A DNA stretch of 64,000 nucleotides from Mesorhizobium onobrychidis (GTDB lineage Bacteria; Pseudomonadota; Alphaproteobacteria; Rhizobiales; Rhizobiaceae), in contig NZ_CP062229.1 in the NCBI RefSeq assembly GCF_024707545.1, forward strand, positions 5,747,501 to 5,811,500, in the 5' to 3' direction. Shown in pieces: positions 63,853 to 64,000 of this stretch; the first letter of the stretch is position 1; each line of letters opens with the position of its first letter. The notes beneath the pieces were generated by a model that saw only the letters and a program-made list of their open reading frames with translations, had not been told where the DNA came from and did no database searches. The position numbers and the translations under genes were made by a program.

Positions 63853-63999
63853 TCATGCAAGGCCTACCGCGTCGGTCGATCGAAGGGACGCGGCCTGCAA
63901 AGAGAAATCGCCGCGTCCAGATTCTCGGGCCGGCGACGACCAGGCGGCAGGCTCGGTAACACTCGGGCCAAGCCTCGACCTTGCCCTCAAGGTCCACCC
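63853..63999 (-). CDS. Possible C-terminal end of an upstream gene
   Basis: A frame open from the window edge ends with TGA overlapping the glycosyltransferase ATG (ATGA), a common operon arrangement. The 48 residues (ending T-D-A-V-G-L-A) show no family motif. Another frame in the same region is also open, so this choice is uncertain. Confidence 0.3.
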   Translation of the reverse strand, partial: GWTLRARSRLGPSVTEPAAWSSPARESGRGDFSLQAASLRSTDAVGLA

Positions 64000-64000
64000 T

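Larger units (their letters stand above)
61566..63856 (-). pseudogene. GT4 glycosyltransferase interrupted by IS copy 2
   Basis: The N-terminal half (63481-63856, start M-N-I-V-M-F-T-N-T-F-T-P-H-V-G-G-V-A) and the C-terminal half (61566-62478) rejoin exactly after removing the IS and one ACTACG copy, restoring Y-G-H-Y-V-A-Q-D. The C-terminal half has G-R-L-A-P-E-K-N and the E-(x7)-E motif (S-E-T-Q-G-L-V-L-V-E-A). One further frameshift near 61790 precedes a plausible native end V-K-D-A-V-A-T-R-S-D-S-E-K with TGA at 61566-61568. The ancestral enzyme would have moved a sugar from a nucleotide sugar. Confidence 0.8.

Noticed and set aside
1..64000. CRISPR arrays, tRNA or rRNA genes, phage structural genes
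   Set aside because: No regularly spaced repeats, no tRNA-like cloverleaf noticed and no phage-type products. A tRNA scan was not possible, so a missed tRNA cannot be fully excluded.

Overview
The window looks like a chromosomal or large-plasmid segment of a Mesorhizobium-like member of the Rhizobiales. It is GC-rich, it carries a DUF680-type small secreted protein (a family best known from Mesorhizobium), a malonate matABC/matR locus of the rhizobial type, a dense set of ABC importers for small carbon compounds, and a decayed IucA/IucC siderophore synthetase. These assignments come from reading translated sequence and recalling protein families; no database search was run.

Left part (1-13 kb). 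A + strand operon (SDR C-terminus, PotA/D/B/C-type importer, histidinol-dehydrogenase-like enzyme, zinc alcohol dehydrogenase, HutC-type GntR regulator) has the enzyme set known for dihydroxypropanesulfonate (DHPS) oxidation (HpsO/HpsN/HpsP), here paired with a polyamine-type ABC importer. It is followed by convergent matC-matB-matA (malonate uptake, activation, decarboxylation) with the divergent GntR/FCD regulator matR, and two matching operator-like sites between matA and matR.

Middle (13-28 kb). A glycogen-debranching-like glucosidase; a branched-chain-amino-acid-type importer (G-F-substrate-binding protein-H-M) whose first gene is preceded by a 22-codon upstream ORF overlapping its start; a VapBC toxin-antitoxin pair with a twin-palindrome operator; a YegS-type lipid kinase; a lipoprotein; and a FecCD-type metal/siderophore importer divergent from a methyltransferase.

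28-47 kb holds two catabolic loci. The first is a nine-gene minus-strand operon (RbsB/A/C importer, SorC-type regulator, aldo/keto reductase, GlpD-like dehydrogenase, LsrF/FbaB-like aldolase, FGGY kinase, GMC oxidoreductase), which mixes features of erythritol (ery) and AI-2 (lsr) loci and probably degrades a polyol or unusual sugar. The second is an Amadori-compound-like locus: amino-acid-type importer with fused permease-ATPase, FrlD-like PfkB kinase, FrlB-like SIS deglycase, FAD amine oxidase and LacI regulator. Two LacI-type operators sharing the core AACGTT sit in its two promoter regions.

47-64 kb is a decaying, insertion-prone area: a multiply frameshifted IucA/IucC pseudogene, a DUF680 protein, two full copies (1002 bp each, inverted) of an IS481-family element, a 1229-residue multi-PAS hybrid histidine kinase with its OmpR-type regulator, a DUF1127 protein upstream of a TPR protein, a class B-like acid phosphatase, an HSL-type esterase, an SDR remnant, and a GT4 glycosyltransferase split by the second IS copy. 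The transposase has no stop codon inside the IS: copy 1 terminates on a TAG provided by its CTAG-containing target duplication, while copy 2 reads in frame into the disrupted glycosyltransferase. The two IS copies, a 51-bp element with two identical blocks found upstream of the DUF1127 gene and of the DUF680 region, and the paired operators at the catabolic loci are the observations I would follow first.
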